Assembly: GCF_024464595.1 (NCBI RefSeq)
Contig: NZ_JANHAW010000002.1
Span: forward strand, 1,116,001 to 1,180,000
Source of the DNA: Halobellus litoreus
GTDB lineage: Archaea > Halobacteriota > Halobacteria > Halobacteriales > Haloferacaceae
Direction: 5' to 3'
Length of the DNA stretch: 64,000 nt
In this document: positions 44,321-52,333 of the stretch, piece by piece
Layout: each line of letters opens with the position of its first letter
How positions within the stretch are numbered: position 1 is the stretch's first letter
The notes under the pieces: model-generated
Told to the model about the DNA's origin: nothing
Seen by the model: the letters and a program-made list of their open reading frames with translations, nothing else
The model's database searches: none
Translations under genes and position numbers: made by a program

Positions 44321-44578
44321 ATGAAGAAGGTCATCATCCGCGGGGACCCCGGCATCGGTCGCGGCGCGACCATCGAAGTCGACGGCGAGGAGGTCGTCTG
44401 CTTCTCGATCGACCGACAGAGCGACTACCATGGTGCCGACCGTCCGCAACTGTGGTGCACCGTCGGCACCGAGGACGAGCGCGAGGCGTTCGAGAAGCGG
44501 CAGTTCGTCCCGCACTTCCTGGACGTCGTCGCCGTCGACGCCGAGGCCATAACAGTCATTCAAGCGCGCGCAGCGTAG
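44321..44578 (+). CDS. HAH_0734-like conserved protein
   Basis: 85 residues. MKKVIIRGDPGIGRGATIEVDGEEVVCFSIDRQSDYHGADRPQLWCTVGTEDEREAFEKR is a compact soluble domain that I match, from memory, to the haloarchaeal HAH_0734 family of unknown function. One Cys and no membrane helix. A TATA-like GATTAAGCC about 27 bases upstream supports the start. It diverges from the L44e operon. Confidence 0.75.
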   Translation: MKKVIIRGDPGIGRGATIEVDGEEVVCFSIDRQSDYHGADRPQLWCTVGTEDEREAFEKRQFVPHFLDVVAVDAEAITVIQARAA

Positions 44579-44633
44579 ACGTTCCCGGTTCTTCTCGCGG
44601 TGACCGGTCGACCGAGACAGCGTTCGCTCGCGG

Positions 44634-47120
44634 TCACTCGTCCGACGCCGGCGCGTCGAGCGCCGCGCGGTCGACCGCGTAGATCGTCACGTCGCCGGAG
44701 CGATGGGCGACGTCGATCGCGTCGCTCCCGAACGAGAGCGACCCGTAGCGGGCGCGTTCGCCCGGTCCGACCCAGATGTACTCGACCTCGTACTGGCGGA
44801 GCAACCGCGCGCGCTCGGATGCGTTGCCAGTGTACATCGCGTCGACGTCGCGGACGCGTTCGGCGTAGGCCGCCTGTCCCCGGTAGCCGACCTCGTGTTG
44901 CCAGCCCGCGACCGTCGGGACCCCTGTAAGACTCGACGCGGGATTGGCGTACCAGCTGTACATCACATTCGGACGACCGTCGTTCCCGCCGTCGTACCGC
45001 GACGTGCCGGGCGCTTCGAGCAGCGTGGGCTGTCCTTCGCGCTCGTCGACCCACTCGATCGCCGCCGCGTACTCGGGGTGGTCGGTTTCGACGAACCGCG
45101 TGGCGTCGAGCGTCGGCCCGCCGGCGGCGGCACGGTCGAAGTGACTCCCGACCGCGAGGACTCCGTAGACGCCCGTCGACGCCACCAGCGCGATCACGAG
45201 CGCGACGGTCGCGACGCGACGCCACGGGACGCCGCGGGCCGCCGTCCCGTCGGCGGCGGACGAATCCGACGCCGACAGCGAAGCGGAACCCGAGGCCGCG
45301 ACCCCAGAGAGGAGGTCTGCGAGCGCGACGCCCATCGCCGTCCCCCAGAACACCCACACCTGCGAGTACGTCTTGAACACCGTGTTCATCCGCCCGGGGC
45401 CGGCCTGTTCGTTCACGTACACCAGTTCCACGATGGTGGCGAGGCCCGCGCCGGCGACGACCAGCACGGCCCCGTAGCCGATCGAGTCCGCGGTTCGGAG
45501 CCCCACCCAGGCGAGGAGGAGCAGCGGCACCGACACCGCGAGCGCCGCGAAGCCGATCTGCGTTCCGACGACGGCGACCGCGGCGAGCGCGCCGAGGAGG
45601 AACCACGGCCGCTCGATCCGGATCTGGGCGCAGAGCCACGCGCCGAGGCCGACGACGAACGCGCCGTGGACCAGGAGCAGCGCGCCGAGGCCGCTCCGCA
45701 TCTCCGGGCCGAGGAGTTCGATCGAGCGCTCGCCGCCGCCCGCCGCTGCCCCGAGAAGGAACGGCGAGGCGAGGAGCCCCGCGAGGACGGTCGCGATGGC
45801 AGCGACGAGCAGGGCCGCCGCGACGCGCCCCAGTTCGCGAGTCGCGGCCGACGTCGGCGACGACTCGCTCGGGTCGTCGCGGTCACCGGAACCGCTCGCC
45901 GCCGCTCGGAGCCGCCGGATCGGCCTGGTCCGACGGAGCCGTTCCTGCGCGGGCAGCAGCGTCCGCGGGTCGGCGGGCGCGAACAGCGCCGCCAGCCACC
46001 CGAGCGCGAGCACGCTGGGGAAGCTCCACGTGCTCTGGACGGCCTGCCACGCGGCGAGGACCGGGAGAACGGCGAAGAGCAGCCCGCGTCGCCGCTGAAG
46101 GTCTGACTCGGGAGTCCGGTAGTACGCGTACCCGACCGCCGCGGCGAGCAGCAGCGCCGGCGTACCCATCATGTGCGCGTGGAGGTCGCCGTTGAGCCAC
46201 GCGAAGAGCGGGAACTCGTTTATCGTGCCCGGGATGACCCGCGAGGCGCTCCAGTAGCTGAACGAGCCCGCGCCCGCGAGGATCCGCTCGACGGTGTACC
46301 CGGTCCGCGCGGCGACGAGTTCGGCGGTCCCGCGTCGGAGCGGTTCCGGGAGCGCGAGCAGCGCGAACCGACCGGCGGTGACGAGGTTGCTCGCGAAACC
46401 GACGAAGAAGACGGCGGCCGCGCCGGCGATCCGTCGCCGGGACCGCGGGTCCGAGAGGCGACCCTCGGCGATGGCTCCCGACCTGACGCGGTCGGCGCTC
46501 ACCGCGCCGGCCAACTCGAAGGCGGCGGCGACGAGCGCGGCGAAGAAGCCCGCGAGCGCGAGGTTGTACGCGAACTCGGGGGGCGTGGCCGTCAGCCACG
46601 CAAGCAGCGTCGCGGTCAGGTGGCCGCCGTAGTAGTACTTCACCGGCTCGTTCGCGAACCAGAAGTCCTCCGGCGGGAGGACGGTCGACCGTTCGAGCGT
46701 CTGCAGGAGCCCGAAGTCGAGGAACTTCTCGCCGCCGATGGGATAGACGGCCGGATCGAACGCGCGCACGGCGACGACGAACGCGAATCCGAGGAGGAAC
46801 ACGGCCGCGGCGTCGCCGGCGGCGTCGCGGTCGATGTCGACCGCGAGGCGGACCCGTCCGCGGCGGAGCGCGGCGAGGTCGAGGCCGGCGAGCGCGCTGG
46901 CTGAAAGCAGCGTCAGGGCGCCCGCGGCGAGCGCGAGCGGCCCCCAGGTAACCTGTCCGACCCAGTAGGCGGGGACGCTGAGTACCACGAGCGCCGCGGG
47001 GACGGCGAGCCCCGCGCCGCGGCCCGTGCTCCGGGGGAGGAGTCGGGCCACGAGCGGGAGGCCGAGCGCGAAGAGGGCGAGATAGAGGACCAGCCAGCGG
47101 GCGACGAGGGCGTACTCCAT
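44634..47120 (-). CDS. Large multi-pass membrane protein, DUF2298 (YYY family)
   Basis: 828 residues with ~15 hydrophobic helices separated by long loops. The block YWSASRVIPGTINEFPLFAWLNGDLHAHMMG, with the NEFP and DLHAHM motifs, is the signature of the DUF2298/YYY membrane family, related to GT-C-type lipid-linked sugar transferases. It sits next to a GT2 and a GtrA gene on the opposite strand, so a role in cell-surface glycosylation is inferred. ATG 47120 begins the first membrane helix; an upstream frame reaches 47216 but adds a non-membrane leader. Confidence 0.85.
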   Translation of the reverse strand: MEYALVARWLVLYLALFALGLPLVARLLPRSTGRGAGLAVPAALVVLSVPAYWVGQVTWGPLALAAGALTLLSASALAGLDLAALRRGRVRLAVDIDRDAAGDAAAVFLLGFAFVVAVRAFDPAVYPIGGEKFLDFGLLQTLERSTVLPPEDFWFANEPVKYYYGGHLTATLLAWLTATPPEFAYNLALAGFFAALVAAAFELAGAVSADRVRSGAIAEGRLSDPRSRRRIAGAAAVFFVGFASNLVTAGRFALLALPEPLRRGTAELVAARTGYTVERILAGAGSFSYWSASRVIPGTINEFPLFAWLNGDLHAHMMGTPALLLAAAVGYAYYRTPESDLQRRRGLLFAVLPVLAAWQAVQSTWSFPSVLALGWLAALFAPADPRTLLPAQERLRRTRPIRRLRAAASGSGDRDDPSESSPTSAATRELGRVAAALLVAAIATVLAGLLASPFLLGAAAGGGERSIELLGPEMRSGLGALLLVHGAFVVGLGAWLCAQIRIERPWFLLGALAAVAVVGTQIGFAALAVSVPLLLLAWVGLRTADSIGYGAVLVVAGAGLATIVELVYVNEQAGPGRMNTVFKTYSQVWVFWGTAMGVALADLLSGVAASGSASLSASDSSAADGTAARGVPWRRVATVALVIALVASTGVYGVLAVGSHFDRAAAGGPTLDATRFVETDHPEYAAAIEWVDEREGQPTLLEAPGTSRYDGGNDGRPNVMYSWYANPASSLTGVPTVAGWQHEVGYRGQAAYAERVRDVDAMYTGNASERARLLRQYEVEYIWVGPGERARYGSLSFGSDAIDVAHRSGDVTIYAVDRAALDAPASDE

Positions 47121-47274
47121 TCTCCGTATCGCAGGGACCGAGACGGCGGAACATACGCTTTGTGATGCGGCGGCCGCCAGGGTGAGAGATGCGCGTCCGC
47201 GCTCTATCACCGGCACCGCCCGCGTCCGACCCGTAGCGGTTCGTTTTTCACCCAGAAGCGGGTATCACCGCGTG

Positions 47275-48087
47275 ATGACTCGTTCCGTCGGGATCGTCGT
47301 CCCCGCCTACCGGCCCGACCCCGAGCGTCTCGGCGGCTACCTCCACGCCCTCGACGAGCGCCTCGACCCCACCGTCCTCCGCGTCGAAGTCGACGCGCCC
47401 CGATCGGGTCTCCGTGAGCGACTGGGAGCCCTCCCCGACTGTGTGGACCTGGCGACGGTCGACGCCCGACGCGGAAAGGGCGCGGCGATCACCGCCGGTT
47501 TCGAGGCGCTCGTCGACGACGTCGACGTGCTGGCCTTCGCCGACGCCGACGGCAGCACCCCGGCCGACTCCTTCGCCGCCGTCGTCGACGCGGTCGCGTC
47601 GGGCGAGGTCGACCTCGCGACCGGGTCGCGCCGCCACCCCGAGGCCGACGTCGCCTCGCACCAGACGTTCGCCCGCCGTCGACTCGGCGACGGGTTCGCC
47701 TGGCTCGCGCGGCGGTTTCTCGACGTCCAGCTCTACGATTACCAGTGCGGCGCGAAGGCGCTCACCGCCGAGGCCTGGCGAGAGATCCGCGCGCACCTCT
47801 ACGAGCCGGGGTTCGCCTGGGACATCGAACTGCTCTCGGTCGCCGGGGCGCTCGACTGTCGGATCGGCGAAGTCCCCGTCCGCTGGGAGGACCGCCCCGG
47901 GTCGACCGTTTCGACCGTCGGGACGACCCTGCGACTCGCCCGCGCGCTGGTGACGTCGCGGCACCGCGCACGCCTGCTCCGCGACGACCGCGTCCACGAA
48001 CTGCTCGATGCCCGGAAACCGAACGAACCGTCGCTCGTCGACCGTCTCGCCGCGGCGGAGGCGGCCGAGCCCGCCGAGGCGGACTGA
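47275..48087 (+). CDS. Glycosyltransferase family 2
   Basis: 270 residues. SVGIVVPAYRPDPERLGGYLHALD is the GT2 nucleotide-sugar-binding start, the DxD acids lie in LAFADADGSTPA, and the acceptor loop GSRRHPEADV follows. It resembles dolichyl-phosphate sugar transferases; together with GtrA downstream it likely loads a sugar onto a lipid carrier at the membrane. It starts at ATG 47275 and ends at the base before the gtrA start. Confidence 0.88.
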   Translation: MTRSVGIVVPAYRPDPERLGGYLHALDERLDPTVLRVEVDAPRSGLRERLGALPDCVDLATVDARRGKGAAITAGFEALVDDVDVLAFADADGSTPADSFAAVVDAVASGEVDLATGSRRHPEADVASHQTFARRRLGDGFAWLARRFLDVQLYDYQCGAKALTAEAWREIRAHLYEPGFAWDIELLSVAGALDCRIGEVPVRWEDRPGSTVSTVGTTLRLARALVTSRHRARLLRDDRVHELLDARKPNEPSLVDRLAAAEAAEPAEAD

Positions 48088-48537
48088 ATGGTCCGGGAGA
48101 CGGTCGACGCGCTCGTCTCGGGCGTCCGATTCGGGAAGTTCGTCTCCGTCGGCGCGATCGGCGCCGTCTTCGACGTCACCACGACCACGGCGCTCATCGT
48201 CGGCCTCGGCGTTCTCGGCGAGTACGCGAAACTCGTGGGCGCGGAGGTCGCCATCGTCGTGATGTTCGCGATCAACGAGCGCTGGACGTTCTCCGAACTC
48301 GGCGCGCCGGGCACCCTTCCGACGCTGAAGCGCTTCCTGCGCTCGAACCTGGTTCGCAGCGGCGGCCTCGCCGTCCAGTTCCTGGTCGTGCGCGCGCTCA
48401 GGCAACTCGACCTCTCCGTGGTCGTGCTCGGCTTCGACCTCTGGCAGTTGATCCCGATTCCGATCGCGATCGGCGCGTCGATGTTCCTGAACTACGTCGC
48501 CGAGAGCCTCATCACGTGGCGCGTGACGGGGTCGTGA
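48088..48537 (+). CDS. GtrA-family membrane protein
   Basis: 149 residues with four hydrophobic helices and FVSVGAIGAVFDVTTTTALI plus FAINERWTFSELG, the GtrA pattern. It is thought to flip lipid-linked sugars or act with GT2 enzymes. No gap to the upstream GT2 gene, so the two work as a unit. Confidence 0.9.
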   Translation: MVRETVDALVSGVRFGKFVSVGAIGAVFDVTTTTALIVGLGVLGEYAKLVGAEVAIVVMFAINERWTFSELGAPGTLPTLKRFLRSNLVRSGGLAVQFLVVRALRQLDLSVVVLGFDLWQLIPIPIAIGASMFLNYVAESLITWRVTGS

Positions 48538-48596
48538 GGGCCGGACGAACCCTATGCGACTGCGGGTGAAATTGCCACACTGCGGGCGAAACACAA

Positions 48597-48606
48597 CCCT
48601 TAACCG
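48597..48606 (+). promoter_or_regulatory. TATA-like box of initiator tRNA-Met
   Basis: CCCTTAACCG is centred ~27 bases before the first base of the tRNA, the spacing expected of an archaeal promoter for a tRNA transcribed without a long leader. Confidence 0.5.
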
Positions 48607-48628
48607 TAACCCACGGCTTCGTTTCAGT

Positions 48629-48703
48629 AGCGGGATGGGATAGCCAGGAGATTCCGCCGGGCTCATAACCCGGAGATCGGTAGTTCAAATCTACCTCCCG
48701 CTA
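48629..48703 (+). tRNA. Initiator tRNA-Met (CAT), without intron
   Basis: A 75-base cloverleaf. Acceptor arms AGCGGGA/TCCCGCT, so the first pair is A1:U72, an archaeal initiator hallmark; A is the discriminator base. The anticodon loop CTCATAA is closed by CCGGG/CCCGG, giving the three consecutive G:C pairs of initiator tRNAs. T-arm GGTAGTTCAAATCTACC is complete. CCA is not encoded. It is followed by a partial duplicate of its 3' end (see the repeat at 48683-48845). Confidence 0.95.
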
Positions 48704-48845
48704 CTTCTCCTGAACTTCAACCACCAAATGCTGAGTCCCGTCTGAGCGTTCCCATCGAGTTCGGCATCACAGCGGCAGTGAATTTGAACCGAGGAGCGAA
48801 GCGACTGTGGTTCAAATCTACCTCCCGCTACTTCTCCTGAACTTC
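48683..48845. repeat. att-like direct repeat: 3' end of tRNA-iMet duplicated 127 bases downstream
   Basis: Bases 48683-48718 and 48810-48845 are identical over 36 bases and include the T-arm end, acceptor end and 15 bases beyond the tRNA. Haloarchaeal elements commonly integrate at tRNA 3' ends and leave exactly such a repeat. Only 91 bases separate the two copies and no integrase gene is near, so this looks like the scar of an excised or deleted element. The second copy is also one arm of a 9-bp inverted repeat ATTTGAACC (48782-48790)/GGTTCAAAT (48809-48817). Confidence 0.85.
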
Positions 48846-48886
48846 GACATCGAGAACGGTCGCTCCACCGGCACCGTCTGGCTCAC

Positions 48887-49297
48887 TCAGAAGTCGATCC
48901 GTCCGCCCGAGGAGAGGTCGCGCTCCTCTGAGAGTCCCGGTTCGGCGGCGTCGAACTCGTCGTCGGTGAGGTACACCGCGCCGTCGTCGACGGTCACCTC
49001 GAAGGTGTCGAGGACGGCGCCCTCGCAGGGCCCGAAGTCGCACTGGCCGCTCGACTTCTCGAACGTCGCGCCGTGTTTTTGACAGACGATCTCGCCGTTC
49101 CTGACGAGGGCGCTCGAACCCTTGTCGAGGCGGACGTCCCGCCAGTGCGGGCAGTAGTTCGTGAACGCGACGACGGTGTCGTCGTCGAGCCGAGTGAGGA
49201 GCCCTTCAGTCTTCTCGAAGCCGTCTTTCGCGGTGAATACAACCGTCTCCTGGGCGGTGACCTTCTCGGCCGCGACGATGCGGCGGTCCTCGTCCAT
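48887..49297 (-). CDS. Rieske 2Fe-2S ferredoxin-like protein
   Basis: 136 residues. Cys49 and His51 in NYCPHW and Cys72 and His75 in CQKHGATF form the Rieske CxH...CxxH set that binds a [2Fe-2S] cluster. A later Cys pair (GQCDFGPCEG) replaces the classical Gly/Pro loop disulfide region. It is soluble, with no anchor. It could be an electron carrier to a ring-hydroxylating or nitrite-type enzyme; the partner is not nearby. Confidence 0.88.
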   Translation of the reverse strand: MDEDRRIVAAEKVTAQETVVFTAKDGFEKTEGLLTRLDDDTVVAFTNYCPHWRDVRLDKGSSALVRNGEIVCQKHGATFEKSSGQCDFGPCEGAVLDTFEVTVDDGAVYLTDDEFDAAEPGLSEERDLSSGGRIDF

Positions 49298-49381
49298 AGC
49301 GCGGGTTTGCGGTCGGATAATTCAAGCGTGACGGTTTCCCCCGACGACGAATTTCGGGACGGTCCGGCCGCCATCGCCGGC

Positions 49382-50314
49382 CTACGCGCCGTCGAGCTCG
49401 CCGTCGGACCCGTCGTCCGCGCCCCCGGCGGGCGAAGCGTCGCCGCCGTAGTGCGCCGCCTCGACGCGCTCGTCGTAGAGTCGCTGAAAGAGGGTCGTCA
49501 CCGGGCCGCCGCCGACGTCGATGCCGTCGACCGTCGCCACTGGTCTGACCTCCCAGGTCGTGTTCGTCACGAACGCCTCCCGGGCCCCCCGGAGGTCGTC
49601 GAGCGTGAACGCGCCCTCTCGGACCGGGATTCCCTCGTCGCGGGCGATGTCGAGCACCGCCGCGCGGGTGATTCCCGGGAGCACCGGGCCGTCGAGGCTC
49701 GGCGTGCAGAGGGCCTCCTCGTCGACGAAGAAGAGGTTGCTCGTCGCGCCTTCCGCGAGGTGGCCGTCGCCGTCGAGCATCACCGCCTCGTCGGCGTCGG
49801 AGACACGGAGTTCGAGTCGGGCAAGGATCCCGTTGAGGTAGTTGTGCGTCTTCGCCCGCGAGGGCAGCGCCGCGTCGGGGATCCGCCGCGTCTTCACGGT
49901 CTGGAGCGTCGCCGGGCCGTCCCAGATGGGACCGCTCCCGACGCCGCCGCGCGGCAGCGGCTTCACCTGGACGACGACCGTCGGGTCGACGTCGGGACTG
50001 GGCGTCAGCTTCCCCGGCTGAACGCCGCGGGTGACCGAGAGCTTCACGTAGGCGTCGTCGAGGTCGTTCGCGGCCAGCGTCTCGTCGACGCGTCGCTTCA
50101 GGTCGTCGTCCGAGAGCCCGTGATCGAGCGAGATCGCCGCCGCGGAGCCGGCGAGGCGCTCGGCGTGAGCGTCCCAGCGAAACACGTCGCCGCCGTAGGC
50201 CCGCAGCGTCTCGAACACCGCGTCGCCGTACATAAATCCCCGATCGCGGACGCTCACGGTCGCCGCGTCGGCGGGGACGAGATCGCCGTCGACGTGGTAC
50301 TGGAGATCGCTCAC
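49382..50314 (-). CDS. pabC: Class IV aminotransferase, aminodeoxychorismate lyase-like (PabC)
   Basis: 310 residues. RDRGFMYGDAVFETLRAYGG is the family start, and SRAKTHNYLNGILARLE contains the PLP-binding Lys; EAVMLDGDGHLAEGATSNLFFVD is the other signature. Members include branched-chain aminotransferase and PabC. The C-terminal ~25 residues are Gly/Asp-rich. I favour PabC because haloarchaeal homologues usually sit by pab genes, but those are not visible here, so the exact reaction is open. Confidence 0.82.
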   Translation of the reverse strand: MSDLQYHVDGDLVPADAATVSVRDRGFMYGDAVFETLRAYGGDVFRWDAHAERLAGSAAAISLDHGLSDDDLKRRVDETLAANDLDDAYVKLSVTRGVQPGKLTPSPDVDPTVVVQVKPLPRGGVGSGPIWDGPATLQTVKTRRIPDAALPSRAKTHNYLNGILARLELRVSDADEAVMLDGDGHLAEGATSNLFFVDEEALCTPSLDGPVLPGITRAAVLDIARDEGIPVREGAFTLDDLRGAREAFVTNTTWEVRPVATVDGIDVGGGPVTTLFQRLYDERVEAAHYGGDASPAGGADDGSDGELDGA

Positions 50315-50347
50315 CGGTACGGGCCCTCCCGGTTCGAGACCGCGCGG

Positions 50348-51154
50348 TTACGACTCGTCCCGTGCACGATCGACCCAGCCGGAGACGCGCTTCTCGGAGA
50401 CGTCGATCCCGTCGGCGACTTCCTCGGGGTCGGCCGCTGCGAGGTCCGCGACCGATTCGATGCCGATCGAACCGAGGCGTTCGGCGTACGCGGGGCCGAT
50501 CCCCTTGAGCGTCTCGACCGGTTCGCTCGGTTCCTCGGCGGATTCGGACCCGGCGTCGGCCTCGGTGTCGGAATCGTCCGCAGTGCGGTCCGTCGCGGCT
50601 TCGTCGTCCGCTCTCTCGTCGTCTTCGGGGGCCTCTGTCGGCGCGACGGCTTCGGCCGGTTCCTGCCCCGCCGCCTCGTCGACGAGCGTCTCCGTCGACG
50701 CCGCGGCGTCGGTCTCGGCCGCGGCCGCCTCCTCGGCCGTCTCGACGTCGTCGTCGGGTGCGGGGGAAACCGCCTCGTCGCCCTCGCCGGCCGTTTCGAC
50801 CACTTCGGCCGGCTCTTTGCCCTCCGCCTCGTCGACGAGCGTCTCCGTCGACGCCGCGGCGTCGGTCTCGGCCGCGACGCCCTCCGCCGACGACGCGTCC
50901 GCTTCGTCTTCGTCCGCCTCGCCGTCGTCCCCGGTGTCGGTCGATTCCGTCTCGGCCTCGTCGGTTCCCTTGATCACAGACTCGGTCGACGCGTCGGTCG
51001 CATCCCGGTCGGACTCGCGCTCGACGGACACCGTCCCCTCCGAGCGGCCCGACTCTCCGGGCGTCGTCTCACCCGGCGACGGTTCGGATTCCTCGGCGCG
51101 TTCCCCGCCGACGAGCGAGCGCAGCGACGACAGGATCGTATCGAAGATACTCAT
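50348..51154 (-). CDS. Acidic protein with C-terminal helix-hairpin-helix
   Basis: 268 residues. Residues ~20-210 are acidic and low-complexity with a 17-residue unit (AAETDAAASTETLVDEA) present twice, encoded by an exact 51-bp repeat. The C-terminus TLKGIGPAYAERLGSIGIESVADLAAADPEEVADGI is a helix-hairpin-helix domain as in DNA-binding or repair proteins. A TATA-like GGTTTTTAAATAC lies ~25-35 bases before the ATG, so the transcript should be almost leaderless. Function unknown, probably binds nucleic acid or a protein partner. Confidence 0.78.
   Translation of the reverse strand: MSIFDTILSSLRSLVGGERAEESEPSPGETTPGESGRSEGTVSVERESDRDATDASTESVIKGTDEAETESTDTGDDGEADEDEADASSAEGVAAETDAAASTETLVDEAEGKEPAEVVETAGEGDEAVSPAPDDDVETAEEAAAAETDAAASTETLVDEAAGQEPAEAVAPTEAPEDDERADDEAATDRTADDSDTEADAGSESAEEPSEPVETLKGIGPAYAERLGSIGIESVADLAAADPEEVADGIDVSEKRVSGWVDRARDES
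50673..50876. repeat. 51-bp direct repeat inside the helix-hairpin-helix gene
   Basis: Positions 50673-50723 and 50826-50876 are identical and 153 bases apart; 153 is a multiple of three, so both copies encode the same 17 residues in frame. An internal duplication inside a disordered acidic region, likely neutral. Confidence 0.85.
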
Positions 51155-51177
51155 CGCATCGATGGTATGTCCGTCGA

Positions 51178-51190
51178 GTATTTAAAAACC
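51178..51190 (-). promoter_or_regulatory. TATA-like box of the helix-hairpin-helix gene
   Basis: GGTTTTTAAATAC on the minus strand, about 25-35 bases before the ATG at 51154, is one of the clearest TATA elements in the window. Confidence 0.6.
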
Positions 51191-51322
51191 GGTCCGCGCG
51201 GGGTCGTGATTCGCGAGGACGTATGGGGGCGTCGTCGGCCCGACCCGTCGGTTTCGACATAATCGGGGCGGGGACGTCGTCGGGGCGAGGACGCGGTGGC
51301 GCCCGCGTCGGTGCCTGCACGT

Positions 51323-51787
51323 CTACGCTTCGGCCTCGTCCGCGTCAGCCTCGTCCGCGCTTTCGGACTCGGCGTCGCCCGCGGCCGACCCGGCTTCGAC
51401 GGCCTCCTGGAGTTGGCTCCGCAGTTGCGGCATCGTCCCGGTGAGGTCGCCGACGAGTTCCTCGGCGTCCGCGATGGCGGTCAACAGCTCCTCGACGGAC
51501 TCGATCTCCGCCTCCAGAGAGTCTGGGTCGTCGAAGGCGTCCGCGCGCTGCCCGACGATGAAGGTCTTCTTCGCCTGCCGGAAGTGCTCCTGGGCGTCGT
51601 CGGCGTCGAGCGCCGATCGGAGGGCGTTCAGCACCCCGAGGACGTTGTCGGCCTCGGTCTCCCACACGGCGTCGGGGTCGGGCAACTCGCCCCGCGCGTC
51701 CGCGAGGTGGCTCTCGACCTCCTCGCGCATCTCCGCTGCGGCCTCTCCGAACAGGTCGTCGTCCGCGAGTGTGCTCTGGCTACTCAT
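51323..51787 (-). CDS. DUF5790 family protein
   Basis: 154 residues: helical, STLADDDLFGEAAAEMREEVESHLADARGELP then ADNVLGVLNALRSALDADDAQEHFRQAKKTFIVGQRADAF, matching a haloarchaeal family I know as DUF5790, with an Ala/Glu/Asp tail. Function unknown. A TATA-like GTTTTTAACC (51811-51820) lies ~28 bases before the ATG. Confidence 0.8.
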   Translation of the reverse strand: MSSQSTLADDDLFGEAAAEMREEVESHLADARGELPDPDAVWETEADNVLGVLNALRSALDADDAQEHFRQAKKTFIVGQRADAFDDPDSLEAEIESVEELLTAIADAEELVGDLTGTMPQLRSQLQEAVEAGSAAGDAESESADEADADEAEA

Positions 51788-51871
51788 ACTACTTCGTTCG
51801 TCGGCGGAGGGGTTAAAAACGAGCCCGAAAGTGAAAGTGAAATCCGGCGGTTCGATCGGACTCGTCCGGGA

Positions 51872-52216
51872 TCACTCCTCGACGGCGACGAGTTTCATAC
51901 GGGGGTAGTCGCCCTCCATCTCCATCCGCGTGCGGACGCCGACGTCCGCGTACTCGATCCGCATCTCGACGTCGAGGAATCGGCCCGTCAGTTCGGTGTA
52001 ATCCGCGGACTGCTCGGCCAGTTCCGCCGCGATCCGATCGGTTCGCATCTCGACGTCGACGTCGACGCAGTGAGGTTGGTTCTCGATCGACTCCTCCATC
52101 GCTCGGCCGAGGCTCTCGGCGCTCGTCAGACTGACGGGCGTCCCCGCGAACTGGTGGTAGAGCGACCCGAACTTGATTCCGGCCTCGAAGCACGCCTGTT
52201 CCGCGTCCGTGGGCAT
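51872..52216 (-). CDS. mptD: Archaeal dihydroneopterin aldolase (MptD)
   Basis: 114 residues. EQACFEAGIKFGSLYHQFAGTPVSLTSAESLGRAMEESIENQPHC is the conserved N-terminal half of the COG2098/MptD family, an archaeal enzyme that cleaves 7,8-dihydroneopterin to 6-hydroxymethyl-7,8-dihydropterin in tetrahydrofolate/methanopterin synthesis. It fits with the nearby pabC (p-aminobenzoate), so both may serve the folate route. Single gene. Confidence 0.85.
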   Translation of the reverse strand: MPTDAEQACFEAGIKFGSLYHQFAGTPVSLTSAESLGRAMEESIENQPHCVDVDVEMRTDRIAAELAEQSADYTELTGRFLDVEMRIEYADVGVRTRMEMEGDYPRMKLVAVEE

Positions 52217-52333
52217 ACCCGATCCACGGCGTCCCGGGCGAAAGGAGTGTCGTCAGCGGCGCCGAGATGTCACTCCGGAATCACCGGTGCAAATCGGACG
52301 TTTCTTGGCCTCCCTTCACCGATAGCCGGGTGA

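Noticed and set aside
48810-48845. Second tRNA gene
   Set aside because: Only the 3' third of the tRNA is present, without D-arm or anticodon arm; it is an att-like duplicate.
48704-48886. Remaining genes of an integrated element
   Set aside because: The stretch is too short for an integrase or any other gene; only the repeat and an inverted repeat are present.
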